From DATDDB01 sp036524005 (GTDB lineage: Bacteria; Pseudomonadota; Gammaproteobacteria; Burkholderiales; Gallionellaceae): 51,881 nucleotides of DNA. Below the pieces are notes generated by a model. That model saw only the letters and a list, made by a program, of their open reading frames with translations. It ran no database searches and was not told the DNA's origin. The translations under genes were made by a program, and so were the position numbers. Shown piece by piece: positions 43,549-51,881 of the stretch (position 1 is the stretch's first letter; every line of letters begins with the position of its first letter). The DNA is taken from assembly GCA_036524005.1 (NCBI GenBank), contig DATDDB010000035.1, positions 1-51,881 of the forward strand, read 5' to 3'.

Positions 43549-46500
43549 ATGGGCAAGTATCGTCTGTGTTCGCGTTTCGCAGTTCTTCTTGGTTTTCTTT
43601 TTCTTTCCGCATCCGCTTACTCCTCCGAGGTCGAGTTTTTTTCTCCTACCGGCGAGGTCAAGAATGTCCGCCAGGTAGCAGTGCGTTTTGCCGACCAGAT
43701 GGTGGCGTTCGGCGACCCGCGCGAGGTGGCGCCCTTCGAAATTGCGTGCCCCGCACACGGACGGGCCAGGTGGGCCGACCAGCGCAACTGGGTTTATGAT
43801 TTCGACGAAGACCTGAAGGCTGGCATCGTCTGTACCTTTACCCTGAAAAAAGGGCTGGTGACAACCAACGGCAAGCATCTTGAAGGAGGCGAGCGCTTTA
43901 CCTTCACCACCGGCGGCCCGGCCATCATCCAGAGCGAACCGAATGAATATGTGCCCATAGACGAGAACCAGATATTCATCCTGGGGTTGGATGCACCGGC
44001 TACGGCCGATTCGATCAAGCAGCATGCGTCGTGCACTGTCGAAGGCCTGCCGGAGCAAATCCCGGTTCGGCTGTTGACCGGGGAAGAGCGCAAGAAAATA
44101 CTCGACTTACGCAGTAACTTCCTGACTTCCTACTACTATGCGGTCTTCAAGCGCGGCCGGCTTGCCGGTGAAACGGTGGTGCTGGGCGTGGAGGAGCGGG
44201 GCTCGGAGCGCGAAAAATTCCTCAAGCTGCGCGACGCGCCCAATTCCCCCATCGTCGTTCTCCAGTGCCAGCGCGCGTTTCCCAGCGGAAAGACGGTCAG
44301 CCTGGTATGGGGGAAAGGCATTTCCACGATTTCCGGCATCGCGACCAGCGAGACGCAAACCTTGCCGTTCCGCACCCGGGAAGAGTTCTCTGCAAGATTC
44401 AATTGCGAACGGGTCAATGCGGATGCGGGCTGCATTCCCGCGCTGCCGATGCGCCTGGATTTCTCCGCCCCCATCAAGGTCGAGGATGCGGGGAAAATCC
44501 GCCTGGTGCAGGCCAAAAGCAAGAACAAGCCGGTGCGTCCCATCATTTCCGCGGAAGACAAGAAAAATGGGTTTCTCCAGTATTTGACCTTTCCGGTGCC
44601 CTTGCCGGAGCAGGCCGAGTTCAAGATCGAACTTCCGGCCAATCTCAAGGATGATGCGGGAAGAACACTGGCTAATGCAAAGAGTTTCCCGCTTGCCGTG
44701 CGCACCGACGAAAATCCGCCGCTGGCGAAGTTTGCCGCGAACTTCGGCATCATCGAGCTGAATGCTTCGGACAAGATCCCGCCCATGCTGCCGGTGACCT
44801 TGCGCAATGTGGAGCCCAGCCTTCCCGGTAATATCGGGGGGGTAACCGAGAGTGATGCCAAAGCGCAGACGGTGGGCGGCAAGGTGATGCGCGGTGCCTC
44901 CGAGGATGAGGTGGTGGGCTGGCTGCGCCGCCTGGACCAGGCCGATGAATATCCGAGCGGCCCGGGCAAGAAGTCGGTTTTCGGGCGATCCGACAAACTC
45001 ATGCCGATCAAAGTGCCCAAGCAATTCGGCGCCAAGGCGTTCGAGGTGGTCGGCATTCCGCTGAATGGCCCCGGATTCTATGTGGTGGAACTGGCAAGCC
45101 CGCATTTGGGTGAAGCGCTGTTCGACGAGAAGCGGCCTTATTACGTCCATGCCGCGGCACTGGTGACCAACCTTTCAGTGCACTTCAAGCAGGGGCGCGA
45201 ATCCTCCCTGGTCTGGGTGACCGCGCTGGACAAGGGCAACCCGGTTCAGGATGCGGAGGTAGCGGTGCGCGATTGCTCCGGAAAAATCTATTTCCAGGGA
45301 CGCACCGATGACAAAGGCCTGTTGCGTATCGAGCAACATCTTCCGGAGGTAAATTCGCTGCCCCCCTGTGTGAACTACGAGCGGCGGTACTTCGTCACGG
45401 CCCGAAGCGGCAAAGATTTTTCATTCGTATTCTCGGACTGGAATGAAGGCATTTCACTATGGCGCTTCAATGCGTTCCAGACCATGTATGAGGGGCACAA
45501 CGTCGCGCATGCGGTGATGGACAGGACGCTGGTGCGCACCGGCGAGACCGTGCACATGAAGCTGTTCGTGCGCAGACAAACGCGCACAGGTTTTGCCGAG
45601 GCGGATATTGCGCTGCCGGACAACATCACGCTCATGCACCAGGGCGGGGAAGGGAAGTATACCGTTCGGGCAAGCTGGGATAAGCAGGGAATTGCGACCG
45701 CCGACTTCCAAGTTCCCAAGGATGCAAAGCAGGGCACCTATTCCATTCAAATCGGCGGGCTGAATGCCGGGTCTTTCCGTGTGGAAAGCTTCCGCGTGCC
45801 CACCATGAAGGCCATCCTGCAGGGGCCATCCACTCCGCTGGTCAATGCGGAGCAGGCCACGCTAGGGATACAGATCAATTACCTGGCCGGCGGCGGCGCA
45901 TCGAACCTGCCGGTCAAGCTGCGCGGGCAACTGCTCCCAAAATTCGTGTCGTTCCCCGATTATGAGGACTACACTTTTGCCAACGGCGCCATCAAGCCCG
46001 GTCCGGAACAAATCGGCAGCGAACCCTGGTACACGGGAGAATACGAGATGACCGAGGGCGGCGGGGAGGACGAAGAGGGACCGCCCGCGCGCCGTGCCCC
46101 CGCGAAAACCGGCAGCCAGCTCCTGCCGGTGCAAAACCTGCAACTCAATATGGCCGGTTCCGGCCAGGCGGTGTTCAGCAAGCTGCCCAAGTCCAGCGAG
46201 CCGCGCACCCTGCAGGCCGAGATGGAATACAGCGATCCGAGCGGCGAAATACTGAGCGCCTCTGCGCGCGTTGCGCTCTGGCCGTCCAAGGTCATCGTGG
46301 GTCTCAAGCCGGAGGGATGGATAGCCACGGCCGAGCGCCTGAAGTTCTATGCGGTCGTCCTCGATCTGACCGGCAAGCCGGTTGCCGGCGCGAAAGTCAG
46401 CGTCGAGGCGCTGCGCCGGGAATCCTTCTCGCACCGCAGAAGGCTATTGGGCGGCTTCTACGCGTATGAGAACCGCAGCGAGATCAAGGCGCTGGGGCAG

Positions 46501-49356
46501 CTGTGCCAGGGCACGACGGACCGCAAGGGGCTGCTGATCTGCGAAGTTAAGGCGCCCGCTTCCGGCAACATCATCCTGCAAGCGCGCACGGATGATGCCG
46601 ACGGCAATGCCAGCCAGGCGAATCGTGAGTTGTGGGTGGCAGGCAGCGGCGACTGGTGGTTCGACATGGCCGACAACGACAGGATGGACCTGTTGCCCGA
46701 GAAAAAACGCTATGAGCCGGGCGAGACTGCGCGCCTGCAAGTGCGCATGCCGTTCAAGGAAGCGACCGTGCTGGTGACCACGGAACGCGAGGGGGTCATG
46801 GAGAGCTTCGTCACCCATGTCACACGTGACCATGCCTATATCGAGGTGCCCATCAAGGACAACTACTCCCCGAACATTTTCATTTCCGCGCTGGCCGTGC
46901 GCGGACGGGTGAATGACGTCAAGCCGACTGCGCTGGTTGACCTGGGCAAGCCTGCATTCAAGATGGGGCTGGCCGAGATCAATGTCGGCTGGGCTGCGCA
47001 CGAGCTGAAGGTCAGGGTGGCGACCGACCGCCAGGCCTACAAGGTACGCGAAAAGGCGAAGGTGTCGGTGGATGTGCGGCGTTTTGACGGCAGCTTGCCG
47101 CCGCCCGGTTCCGAAATCGCGCTGGTGGCAGTGGACGAGGGATTGCTGGAGCTGAAGCCGAACGATTCCTGGGCGCTGCTGGATGCGATGATGCGCCGCC
47201 GCGGCATCGAGGTTTCGACTTCCACCGCGCAGATGCAGGTGATCGGCAAACGCCACTTCGGCCGCAAGGCGCTGGCGGCCGGGGGGGACGGAAGCAGCGG
47301 CGGCGGAAGAAAATCGGTGCGCGAGCTTTTCGATACCCTGCTGTTCTGGCAGGCGCGCGTTAAGCTCGATGACAAAGGGCATGCCGAGGCGCTGGTGCCG
47401 CTCAATGATTCGCTGACCTCGTTCCGCATCGTGGCCGTGGCCAACGGCGATCTGGGCCTGTTCGGCACGGGGGCCACCTCCATCGCCTCGTCCCAGGATC
47501 TGATGCTGTTGTCGGGTCTGCCGCCGGTGGTGCGCGAACAGGATCGCTACCAGGCCAACTTCACAGTACGCAACGCTTCCGATCATGCCATGGAGGCTAC
47601 GGTTACGGCCTCGGTGGCCGGTGCGCCGGAGCAAAAGGCAATACCCGCGCTGACCCCGATCACCGTCAGCTTGCAGAAGGGCGAAGCGCGCGACGTGAGC
47701 TGGTCACTGGAAGCGCCCGTGGGCAGCGAATCGCTCAAATGGGACGTGACGGTCCGCGAGAAAGGGAAGGGCGCGGATGGCGATCATCTCCGCATCAGCC
47801 AGAAAGTCATCTGGGCCGTCCCGGTGCGCACCCTGCAGGCCACGCTCATGCAGCTGGAAAAGCCGGAGAACATCAAGGTGAAGATACCTGACGGCTCCAT
47901 CCCCGGCAGGGGCGGGGTGAAGGTCAATTTCCGCAAGCGCCTGGGCGATGGGCTGAGTGGAGTGCAGGAGTACATGTCGCGTTACCAGTACACCTGTTTC
48001 GAGCAGGTCGCTTCAAAGGCCGTGGCCTTGCAGGATGAGGGGGCATGGAACGCCCATATGCGCAGCCTGCCCTCCTATCTGGATCGCGACGGGCTGGTTA
48101 AATATTTCCAGAGCATGTGGGAGGGTGATGATACCCTGACCGCCTACATCATTGCCGTCGCCGACGAGGCGGGCTACAAAATCCCGGAAGAACAGCGCGC
48201 GCGCATGGTCAGCGGCCTGAAGGGCTTTATCGAAGGGCGCATCATCCGCTACTCGGCATTGCCCACGGCCGACCTGAGCATCCGCAAGATTGCCGCCATC
48301 GCGGCACTGGTGCGGACGGAAAGGGTCGATCCGAAATGGCTGGATAGCATCGCCATCGAACCCAATCTCTGGCCGACTTCCGCGGTGCTTGACTGGTTCT
48401 TCATCCTGAAGCACGCCTCCTATCTTCCGAACCGCGAGGAGCGCATGACTGCGGCGATGCAGATTGTACGCAGCCGCCTCAATTTCCAGGGGACCACCAT
48501 GGGCTTCTCCACCGAGCGCAGCGATGCGCTGTGGTGGCTGATGGTCAGCAGCGACGTCAATGCCAACCGCGTGCTGCTCGACTTCCTGGACATGGACAGC
48601 TGGCAGCCTGACATACCGCGCCTGGTGCGCGGCGCCATGGGGCGGCAGCAGAGGGGCCACTGGAACACCACGGTGGCCAATGCCTGGGGCGTGCTGGCCA
48701 TGAAGAAGTTCTCCGCGAAGTTTGAATCCGTGCCGGTGGCGGGCACCACGACGGCCGCCATCGGCAAGGACAAGTTTGTCGCCGACTGGGGGCAGGGTGC
48801 AGATGGCGCGCAAGGCATGCTGGGCTGGCCCAAGGCTACGGCAAACCTGAATCTTGTGCATAACGGCGATGGCAAGCCTTGGGCCATCATCCAGAGCATG
48901 GCAGCCCTGCCGCTCAAGAAGCCGCTGTTCACCGGCTATCAGGTCACGCGCAAGGTCATTCCCATCGAACAAAAAGTGAAGGGCTCCTGGCACAAGGGCG
49001 ATGTGGTGCGGATACACCTCGACATCAACGCGCAGTCCGACATGTCGTGGGTGGTGGTGAACGACCCCATACCCTCGGGCGCATCCATACTGGGAACCGG
49101 GCTGGGCGGGGATTCGCAGATACTGACCGGCGGGGAAAAGAAGCAGGGCTGGGTGTGGCCTGCGTTCGAAGAGCGCACGTTCGACAGTTTCCATGCTTAT
49201 TACCGCTTCGTGCCCAAGGGCAAGTTCACGGTGGAATACACCCTGCGCCTGAACAACGAAGGCGAATTCAACCTGCCGGTCACCCGGGTCGAAGCAATGT
49301 ATGCGCCGGAGATGTTCGGCGAATTGCCGAATGAGAAGGTTACGGTTGCACCTTGA
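43549..49356 (+). CDS. Alpha-2-macroglobulin family protein with thioester motif
   Basis: A 1935-residue periplasmic protease-trap protein. A type I signal peptide (about 1-25, ending ASAYSS) has no lipobox, unlike the lipoprotein YfhM of E. coli. Successive macroglobulin-like domains cover the first 1100 residues. A thioester CFEQ (Cys1483, CxEQ) lies in the thioester domain, and the C-terminal receptor-like part ends near 1935. The Cys and Gln of the motif form the reactive bond that captures attacking proteases. The ATG at 43549 is chosen for the signal peptide; an upstream frame to 43498 has none. It sits 11 bases before pbpC, the usual partner gene. A second G7 run is at 47281-47287. Confidence 0.95.
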   Translation: MGKYRLCSRFAVLLGFLFLSASAYSSEVEFFSPTGEVKNVRQVAVRFADQMVAFGDPREVAPFEIACPAHGRARWADQRNWVYDFDEDLKAGIVCTFTLKKGLVTTNGKHLEGGERFTFTTGGPAIIQSEPNEYVPIDENQIFILGLDAPATADSIKQHASCTVEGLPEQIPVRLLTGEERKKILDLRSNFLTSYYYAVFKRGRLAGETVVLGVEERGSEREKFLKLRDAPNSPIVVLQCQRAFPSGKTVSLVWGKGISTISGIATSETQTLPFRTREEFSARFNCERVNADAGCIPALPMRLDFSAPIKVEDAGKIRLVQAKSKNKPVRPIISAEDKKNGFLQYLTFPVPLPEQAEFKIELPANLKDDAGRTLANAKSFPLAVRTDENPPLAKFAANFGIIELNASDKIPPMLPVTLRNVEPSLPGNIGGVTESDAKAQTVGGKVMRGASEDEVVGWLRRLDQADEYPSGPGKKSVFGRSDKLMPIKVPKQFGAKAFEVVGIPLNGPGFYVVELASPHLGEALFDEKRPYYVHAAALVTNLSVHFKQGRESSLVWVTALDKGNPVQDAEVAVRDCSGKIYFQGRTDDKGLLRIEQHLPEVNSLPPCVNYERRYFVTARSGKDFSFVFSDWNEGISLWRFNAFQTMYEGHNVAHAVMDRTLVRTGETVHMKLFVRRQTRTGFAEADIALPDNITLMHQGGEGKYTVRASWDKQGIATADFQVPKDAKQGTYSIQIGGLNAGSFRVESFRVPTMKAILQGPSTPLVNAEQATLGIQINYLAGGGASNLPVKLRGQLLPKFVSFPDYEDYTFANGAIKPGPEQIGSEPWYTGEYEMTEGGGEDEEGPPARRAPAKTGSQLLPVQNLQLNMAGSGQAVFSKLPKSSEPRTLQAEMEYSDPSGEILSASARVALWPSKVIVGLKPEGWIATAERLKFYAVVLDLTGKPVAGAKVSVEALRRESFSHRRRLLGGFYAYENRSEIKALGQLCQGTTDRKGLLICEVKAPASGNIILQARTDDADGNASQANRELWVAGSGDWWFDMADNDRMDLLPEKKRYEPGETARLQVRMPFKEATVLVTTEREGVMESFVTHVTRDHAYIEVPIKDNYSPNIFISALAVRGRVNDVKPTALVDLGKPAFKMGLAEINVGWAAHELKVRVATDRQAYKVREKAKVSVDVRRFDGSLPPPGSEIALVAVDEGLLELKPNDSWALLDAMMRRRGIEVSTSTAQMQVIGKRHFGRKALAAGGDGSSGGGRKSVRELFDTLLFWQARVKLDDKGHAEALVPLNDSLTSFRIVAVANGDLGLFGTGATSIASSQDLMLLSGLPPVVREQDRYQANFTVRNASDHAMEATVTASVAGAPEQKAIPALTPITVSLQKGEARDVSWSLEAPVGSESLKWDVTVREKGKGADGDHLRISQKVIWAVPVRTLQATLMQLEKPENIKVKIPDGSIPGRGGVKVNFRKRLGDGLSGVQEYMSRYQYTCFEQVASKAVALQDEGAWNAHMRSLPSYLDRDGLVKYFQSMWEGDDTLTAYIIAVADEAGYKIPEEQRARMVSGLKGFIEGRIIRYSALPTADLSIRKIAAIAALVRTERVDPKWLDSIAIEPNLWPTSAVLDWFFILKHASYLPNREERMTAAMQIVRSRLNFQGTTMGFSTERSDALWWLMVSSDVNANRVLLDFLDMDSWQPDIPRLVRGAMGRQQRGHWNTTVANAWGVLAMKKFSAKFESVPVAGTTTAAIGKDKFVADWGQGADGAQGMLGWPKATANLNLVHNGDGKPWAIIQSMAALPLKKPLFTGYQVTRKVIPIEQKVKGSWHKGDVVRIHLDINAQSDMSWVVVNDPIPSGASILGTGLGGDSQILTGGEKKQGWVWPAFEERTFDSFHAYYRFVPKGKFTVEYTLRLNNEGEFNLPVTRVEAMYAPEMFGELPNEKVTVAP

Positions 49357-49367
49357 GCAGGCAATAG

Positions 49368-51578
49368 GTGGCAAACCTGCAGGGAAATACGGTTCGTAAA
49401 GCCGCCCGTAAGGCAGCCTTTGGGCTGGGGGCGGGCGCGCTTCTTGCGCCTGCCCTGTTATTCCTGATTTTCCTGATGTCAGGATACAAAACCCTTCCAG
49501 GCTATGCCGAGGTCAGGGCAGGCTACCTTCCTTCGGAGGCCTGGCTGCTGGATCGCAACGGCGAAGTGCTTGCGGAAAAGCGCATAGACCCCAGGGGAAG
49601 GCGGCTGGAGTGGGTAGGCCTGGACGAGTTATCTCCCGCCATCCAGGAAATTCTGCTGGCATCGGAAGACAAAAACTTTTATGAGCATTCCGGCGTCGAC
49701 TGGCGTGCCGTATTTTTTTCCGCATGGCTCAACCTTTGGCATTTCCGGGACGGCAGGCATCACAGAGGGGCTTCCACCGTCACCATGCAACTGGCGAGCT
49801 TTCTTGACCCCTCCTTGTCCCCCAGGAGGGGGAGCCGCAGCCTTTTCCAGAAATGGGACCAGATGCTGGCGGCGCGCGCGATCGAGCAGGGCTGGAGCAA
49901 GCGTGAGATCATTGAAGCCTATCTGAACCTGACCCCCTTCCGCGGCGAATATACCGGCATCAATGCCGCTTCCAGCGGGCTGTTCGGCAAACACCCCTCT
50001 GCGCTGAACCGCGCCGAATCCTTGCTGCTCGTCGCGCTCCTGAAAGGGACGGGCGCGTCGCCGCAGGTGGCTGGCCAAAGGGCGTGCGCCATCCTGGCGG
50101 CATCCGGGGACCAGACCGGCTTGAAATGCGATGAGCTGAAAGCGCTTGCCATCACCACTCTGGCGAACACTCATTCCATTGCCGAGGTCAACATCGCGCC
50201 GCAACTGGCCCAAAAGCTGTTGGAAAAGCCGGGAACACGTGTGTCCACCACCCTCGCGATCAAGCTCCAGCGCTTTGCGATCCAGTCCCTGCGGGAACAC
50301 CTGACCGAGCTGGCAGGCAGGGAGGTGAAGGACGGCGCGGTCGTCGTCATCGATAATGCCAGCGGGGAAATTCTGGCCTATGTCGGCAGCAACTGGAACA
50401 CCTCGGATTCCCCCGCAGTAGATGGCGTCCAGGCCTTGCGCCAGGCAGGCTCCACCCTGAAGCCATTCCTCTATGGCCTGGCCATCGAAAACAGGCAATT
50501 GACCGCTGCCTCAGTGCTGGATGACTCCCCTATCCAGTTGGCCACACCCACCGGCCTGTATATCCCCCAGGACTATGACAGAGACTTCAAGGGGCCGGTG
50601 ACCGTGCGCACCGCGCTCGCCTCTTCGTTGAATGTGCCTGCGGTGCGCGCATTGGGCATGGTGGGGGTGGGCCGTTTTGTGCAAAAGCTCAGGGCTGCGG
50701 GACTGGACAGCCTGACCCAGGATGGAGATTTTTACGGTTTCAGCCTGGCCCTCGGCAGTGCGGACGTGCGCCTGCTCCAACTGACGAACGCATACCGCGC
50801 GCTAGCCAATGGCGGCGTTTGGAGCCCGGTCAGGCTCACGGCCAGCGTATTACCGGAAAAACCGCGTCGCATCTTCTCGCGCCAGACAGCCTTCATCATC
50901 GCGGACATTCTTTCCGACAGCGGCGCGCGCGCCACGACCTTCGGCTTTGGCAATCCCCTGGAAACCCGCGCCTGGACCGCCGTCAAGACCGGTACCAGCA
51001 AGGACATGCGCGACAACTGGTGTATCGGGTTCTCCGTTCGCTATACCGTGGGCGTATGGGTGGGTAATTTCGGTGGCGAGCCGATGCGCGATGTGTCGGG
51101 CGTCAGCGGCGCGGCACCGGTCTGGAAGGACATCATGGACTATCTGCACAACAATCAGAAAGCACCAGGCCGGAATGTCCCACCCAACCTGGTGGAAGTT
51201 CAGGTAACTTTTGTGCCTGAGGTCGAGCCGCCGAGGCGAGAATGGTTCATCAAGGGAACCGAAACCCGGGAAATACGGCTCGCGAGCTATCTGGAAGGGA
51301 ACAAGGGCTCTATTTCCAAGATACTCTACCCGGCTGAGGGGACCATCATCGCCGTTGACCCGGATATTCCAACTGATCGCCAGCGTGTGCAATTCAGCGC
51401 GCGCAGCGGCAATGATGTTTCCTGGACGATAGACGGGGCAAGCATGGGGAACGGTGCTACCGTCTGGTGGCCGCCGAAAGCGGGACGCCATCGTCTGGGC
51501 CTGAATGATGCACAGGGAAATGTCATAGACAGCGTCAGCTTTGAAGTGAGGGGGGAGCTGGAACAGCCCGGAAAATGA
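49368..51578 (+). CDS. pbpC: Penicillin-binding protein 1C
   Basis: A 736-residue bifunctional peptidoglycan synthase. One N-terminal membrane helix (about 18-40) is followed by the GT51 glycosyltransferase (ASEDKNFYEHSGVDW with catalytic Glu, then RGASTVTMQLA). The transpeptidase domain has SxxK at Ser362 (STLK), SSLN and KTG at 540 (VKTGTSKD). A C-terminal BiPBP_C-type domain ends the protein. The GTG start at 49368 follows the macroglobulin stop by 11 bases, and PBP1C-macroglobulin pairs are thought to repair and defend the wall together. Confidence 0.95.
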   Translation: MANLQGNTVRKAARKAAFGLGAGALLAPALLFLIFLMSGYKTLPGYAEVRAGYLPSEAWLLDRNGEVLAEKRIDPRGRRLEWVGLDELSPAIQEILLASEDKNFYEHSGVDWRAVFFSAWLNLWHFRDGRHHRGASTVTMQLASFLDPSLSPRRGSRSLFQKWDQMLAARAIEQGWSKREIIEAYLNLTPFRGEYTGINAASSGLFGKHPSALNRAESLLLVALLKGTGASPQVAGQRACAILAASGDQTGLKCDELKALAITTLANTHSIAEVNIAPQLAQKLLEKPGTRVSTTLAIKLQRFAIQSLREHLTELAGREVKDGAVVVIDNASGEILAYVGSNWNTSDSPAVDGVQALRQAGSTLKPFLYGLAIENRQLTAASVLDDSPIQLATPTGLYIPQDYDRDFKGPVTVRTALASSLNVPAVRALGMVGVGRFVQKLRAAGLDSLTQDGDFYGFSLALGSADVRLLQLTNAYRALANGGVWSPVRLTASVLPEKPRRIFSRQTAFIIADILSDSGARATTFGFGNPLETRAWTAVKTGTSKDMRDNWCIGFSVRYTVGVWVGNFGGEPMRDVSGVSGAAPVWKDIMDYLHNNQKAPGRNVPPNLVEVQVTFVPEVEPPRREWFIKGTETREIRLASYLEGNKGSISKILYPAEGTIIAVDPDIPTDRQRVQFSARSGNDVSWTIDGASMGNGATVWWPPKAGRHRLGLNDAQGNVIDSVSFEVRGELEQPGK

Positions 51579-51647
51579 CCTGTCCCCGGCGTCAACAAGC
51601 TTTCCTGGTACGCATATTTAGTGCCGGAACAATGCCCCGGGCAGCGA

Positions 51648-51707
51648 TTGTAAAAATATTTTAACAAAAGGCTTGACGCCATTTCCTCGATCTATATAAT
51701 GCGCACC
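51648..51707 (+). promoter_or_regulatory. rRNA operon promoter (P1 type) with UP element
   Basis: TTGACG (51673-51678) and TATAAT (51695-51700) have a 16-base spacer. An AT-rich UP element (about 51650-51670) precedes it and a GC-rich discriminator (GCGCAC) follows, the pattern of a stringently controlled rrn promoter. Confidence 0.88.
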
Positions 51708-51881
51708 TCTTCACCGCTGCACAGCAACAAAAACAGCGGTCAGTTCTTTAAAAGTTTAAGACAACCGACGAGTGTGGGTATGTGTACTGAGGCGGTTAAT
51801 GCTTGGGTTTAGGCCTGGGTGTTAATGACTCAAGACATATGAAGTAACTCACACAAAGTCGAGTACGATATTTATATCAAG
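51708..51881 (+). ncRNA. 16S rRNA leader with BoxA-like antiterminator (cut by window edge)
   Basis: CAGTTCTTTAAAA (51741-51753) matches the BoxA region of rrn leaders that NusB/NusE load on. The leader runs to the window end, and the 16S gene is expected just beyond it. Confidence 0.75.

Overview
This window is chromosomal DNA of a GC-rich betaproteobacterium. The gene order resembles the Nitrosomonadales (Gallionellaceae-like iron or sulfur oxidisers), but that rank is an inference: no rRNA gene lies inside the window and no search could be run. Supporting signs are the order rimP-nusA-infB-rbfA-truB followed by rpsO-pnp, the gloB/yafS-like/rnhA/dnaQ block, several c-di-GMP proteins, and an orphan NorD/CbbO-type protein. 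I see no insertion sequence, prophage or CRISPR array.

Layout. 1-2040 (minus): uvrB, cut by the window edge, and an alpha/beta hydrolase. 2279-4150 (plus): a VOC-fold protein carrying an in-frame palindromic insertion, and a YdgA/DUF945 protein. 4260-8731 (minus): a co-directional cluster of an FGGY kinase, a small membrane protein, a truncated-globin protein, a SUKH-like protein, a DUF4149 membrane protein, an HD protein with the metal-binding signature of class I cyclic-nucleotide phosphodiesterases, and a group II truncated haemoglobin. 8833-21197 (plus): the translation and RNA core (rimP, nusA, infB, rbfA, truB, rpsO, pnp), interrupted by a substrate-binding-type lipoprotein overlapping a GGDEF/degenerate-EAL membrane protein.

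21345-26913 (plus): a FixJ-like response regulator translationally coupled to a short Trp-rich upstream ORF, a membrane metallophosphoesterase, a DUF3300 protein and an apparently active PAS-GGDEF-EAL protein. 26937-31757 (minus): the NorD/CbbO-like VWA protein and an EmrA/EmrB-type efflux pair. 32243-33964 (plus): a GH13 glycosidase. 34028-35864 (minus): an orphan molybdate-binding protein, tRNA-Ser(GGA) with its terminator, and gloB. 35898-39886 (plus): the yafS-like/rnhA/dnaQ set followed by an alpha/beta hydrolase and an HI0933-type flavoprotein, joined by TTGA stop/start overlaps. 39937-43465: LemA, two TPM-domain proteins and a CYTH-CHAD protein. 43549-51578: a very large alpha-2-macroglobulin and penicillin-binding protein 1C. 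The window ends in an rRNA operon promoter and leader.

Most genes are housekeeping. The parts most worth follow-up are the two-globin/phosphodiesterase cluster, the Trp-rich leader ORF of the response regulator, the palindromic element inside the VOC gene, the inactive-looking EAL protein coupled to a lipoprotein, the G8 tract at the alpha-2-macroglobulin start, and a 28-bp all-G/C palindrome inside infB.
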